This document shows positions 62,166 through 64,000 of a stretch of 64,000 bases of DNA, piece after piece (positions within the stretch are counted from its first letter, which is position 1; each line of letters starts with the position of its first letter). The notes beneath the pieces are model-generated. The model was not told the DNA's origin. It was given only the letters and a program-made list of their open reading frames with translations, and searched no databases. Source of the DNA: Branchipolynoe longqiensis (Eukaryota > Annelida > Polychaeta > Phyllodocida > Polynoidae); NCBI GenBank assembly GCA_030323885.1, contig CM059193.1, forward strand, positions 94,728,852-94,792,851, in the 5' to 3' direction. Both the position numbers and the translations under genes were made by a program.

Positions 62166-62950
62166 CTGGTGGGTGAATAAGGCACTAAGGTAAGAATGGC
62201 ATATATGCCAACCATCTCATACACCAGGGCATCCCAGTGCAAGTACAGCTGCACCACCTGGTGGGAGAATACAACACTAAGGTAAGAAGGGCGTACACCA
62301 ACCATCTCATACACCAGGGCAGCCCCAGTGTATGTACAGCTGCACCACCTGGTGGGAAAATACAACACTAAGGTAAGAAGGGCGTACACCAACCATCTCA
62401 TACACCAGGGCAGCCCCGGTGTATGTACATCTGCACCACCTGGTGGGAAAATACAACACTAAGGTAAGTGGGCATACGCCAACCATCTCATACACCAGGG
62501 CACCCCAGTGCAAGTACAGTTGCACCACCTGGTGGGCACTGGTGGGAGAAAACACCAACCATCTCATACACCAGGGCATCCCAGTGCAAGTACAGCTGCA
62601 CCACCTGGTGGGAGAAACGCCAACCATCTCATACACCAGGCCATCCCAGTGCAAGTACAGCTGCACCACCTGGTGGGAGAATAGGGTACAAAGGTAAGAA
62701 GGTCATACATCTTACATCAGGGCATTCCAGCGCAAGTACAGCTGCTCCACCTGGTGGGAGAATACGGCAGTAAGGTAAGAAGGGCATACCAACAAACTCA
62801 GATACCCGGGCGCCCCAGTGTGTGTACAGCTGTACCAACTGGTGGGAGAATAAGCCACTAATGTAAGAAGGGCATACAGCAGGGCACCCCAGTGCATATA
62901 CAGCTGCGCCACCTGGTGGGAGAATAAGGCACTCAGCTAAGATCTGAGAC
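62166..62950 (-). repeat. minisatellite of 9 units built from the exon's own splice-acceptor boundary
   Basis: Each unit (67-93 bp) contains on the minus strand a tract like CTTAGTGTTGTATTCTCCCA then CCAG, followed by the first ~30 bases of the exon (GTGGTGCAGCTGTACTTGCA plus CTGGG) and then CCCTGGTGTATGAGATGGTTGG. Counting the true exon, the GTGGTGCAGCTGTACTTGC block occurs ten times (about 62150, 62240, 62333, 62424, 62512, 62590, 62657, 62737, 62824 and 62896). Long minus-strand frames through it are repeat products. The copies lie in the intron upstream of the exon. Confidence 0.88.
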
Positions 62951-63410
62951 AGGCAACGCACTTACATTTTTTATTTTTTTATTTTGTGTGATGGATGTAT
63001 TTATGCTGCCCATAACGATTAAGTCTAATGACTTGTTTTCGCCACTATCCAGTAATAGTCTTGTGAATCCCTTTCTTTTTATCAGTTTCAGTTGTTGTGT
63101 AGCTAACTACTGCAGGCATTCTTTCTCTGTTTGTAAGCATTTGACCACATGCCCCAAAAGTCTGTGAGTTTGTTCGTTCTACAATCAGATAACTGTTTGG
63201 TTACCAATAGTTAATTTCTCTGAATGTCTTCACCTTGCTGTGTTGGTGTTAATTAGGTTTTGATTTTAAGTTTAAAGTTTACCTCTTGTATGTATCATAC
63301 CTAGCATCTATATATACCCTCTAAAACTTTGCTTGAATTATCAGTGTATTTTCTATTTATTTATTTATCTATCTTTCTTTTTCTTTTTTCAATCATTTTA
63401 TTTGTTGTTG
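62951..63410. other. gene-free AT-rich stretch
   Basis: T-rich sequence with no ORF. It probably contains the 3' untranslated end of the adjoining minus-strand LINE; its exact boundary is not visible. Confidence 0.5.
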
Positions 63411-64000
63411 TCATTAGTCTAGCAGTGCATTTAGCTCTCTTTTGATTAATGTTTTATATGTTTCTATTGTCCTTGTACTTCTTTCTTGTACTCCCAGTGT
63501 ATTCCATTCCTTTGCCTTCATATACTCGGTACTCCTCCCATATGATCTATTTTTGGTTCTGTTGATTATCAGTCTGGGGCCATCACTACCTCTTGTTGTC
63601 TTTTTTGTTACCTGCACCCTTCCAGGCTTCATTGTCTCCCTGAATTCTGCTATTTTGAATGTGCTTTTCTCCTGTCATTTAGTGTGTTGACTCTTGCTTT
63701 CCTATGGAGATCATCAGTTGGGTGTCTATGTTCCACCTTCAGACATATCTTAAGTGCTGTTTTTGTAGTCTCTGTAGTTTCTCCAACATATGTTTGTTAC
63801 CCCCCATATATATTACATCACCATAGTCAAAGTATGGTAGTATCATACCTTTATAGATTTTAATAGCCATATTTGTAGTTAGGTATTGTCTGGTATTCAC
63901 TAATATCCAGATTTTGTGGTTTGCCTTCTTGATAACTTCTTGTATGTTATCAATGTAGTTTAGTTTCCTATCAAGATTCATCCCTAGATATCTGTAGTTG
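63411..64000 (-). pseudogene. LINE B family, C-terminal part, running off the window
   Basis: The minus strand encodes NLDRKLNYIDNIQEVIKKAN, HKIWILVNTRQYLTTNMAIK and GMILPYFDYGDVIYMGG, closely parallel to the C-terminus of LINE B at 24-26 kb (MSIKIFEGMVLPYFDYGDVN). It then reads in another frame to a C-terminal segment (KEWNTLGVQERSTRTIETYK). The RT motifs would lie beyond 64000. It is frameshifted near 63735. Confidence 0.82.

Noticed and set aside
62307..62669. 120-residue repetitive ORF on the minus strand
   Set aside because: It is the translation of the intronic minisatellite; its YEMVGV parts come from intron sequence between duplicated acceptors.

Overview
The window is about 63.5 kb of animal nuclear DNA after a 445-base gap, and nearly all of it is mobile-element sequence. 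Non-LTR retrotransposons, Ty3/Gypsy-type LTR elements, Ngaro-like tyrosine-recombinase retrotransposons, tRNA-derived SINEs, TIR elements, a pogo-like fragment and a Polinton/Maverick-type DNA polymerase remnant lie together, with spliced-gene signals and no bacterial operons. This suggests an invertebrate, probably marine; the species cannot be named from the sequence. The only host-gene coding sequence I can name is one minus-strand exon near the right end (61988-62165), which looks like the Fn3-like C-terminal domain of a GH3 glycosidase of the beta-xylosidase type.

Left part (0.4-18.1 kb): a TTAA-flanked TIR element (724-1896) carrying 2.5 tandem SINE units, and a 26-bp minisatellite that grows out of its right terminus. 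Then come a 4.4-kb minus-strand Gypsy-type element with both short LTRs (2927-7313) set into an AC-rich repeat, a duplicate fragment of it, a pogo-like end split by a LINE with a 10-bp target duplication (8671-10809), and a GC-rich minus-strand Ngaro-like element (12538-18111) with diagnostic split direct repeats.

Middle (18.2-35 kb): a mostly gene-free AT-rich stretch with a second TTAA-type TIR element (20317-20786). It is followed by a virus-like locus: a compact promoter (AP-1, ETS and TATA motifs), acidic and basic putative ORFs, a decayed Polinton-type PolB N-terminus, an array of TGACGTCA sites and two unrecognised ORFs. LINE fragments have broken into this locus at three places.

Right part (35-64 kb): a minus-strand Gypsy element with a textbook -1 frameshift heptamer between gag and pol (gag from 39747, 5' LTR 40735-41161), inserted into the gag of a third LTR element (5' LTR 43153-43485). 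There follow a 594-bp MITE, a long degenerate repeat region, a plus-strand Ngaro-like element (49.0-55.0 kb) broken by in-frame TGA codons and frameshifts, another copy of the second element's LTR split by a SINE (57.6-58.45 kb), a broken LINE (58.46-60.95 kb), the GH3 exon with an intronic minisatellite made from its own splice-acceptor boundary, and a LINE running off the right edge.

Almost every element ORF is interrupted, so the locus reads as a nested transposon graveyard. The freshest pieces are the RT-RNase H ORF and split repeats of the left Ngaro element, the gag of the second Gypsy element, and the first LINE, which has one stop codon.
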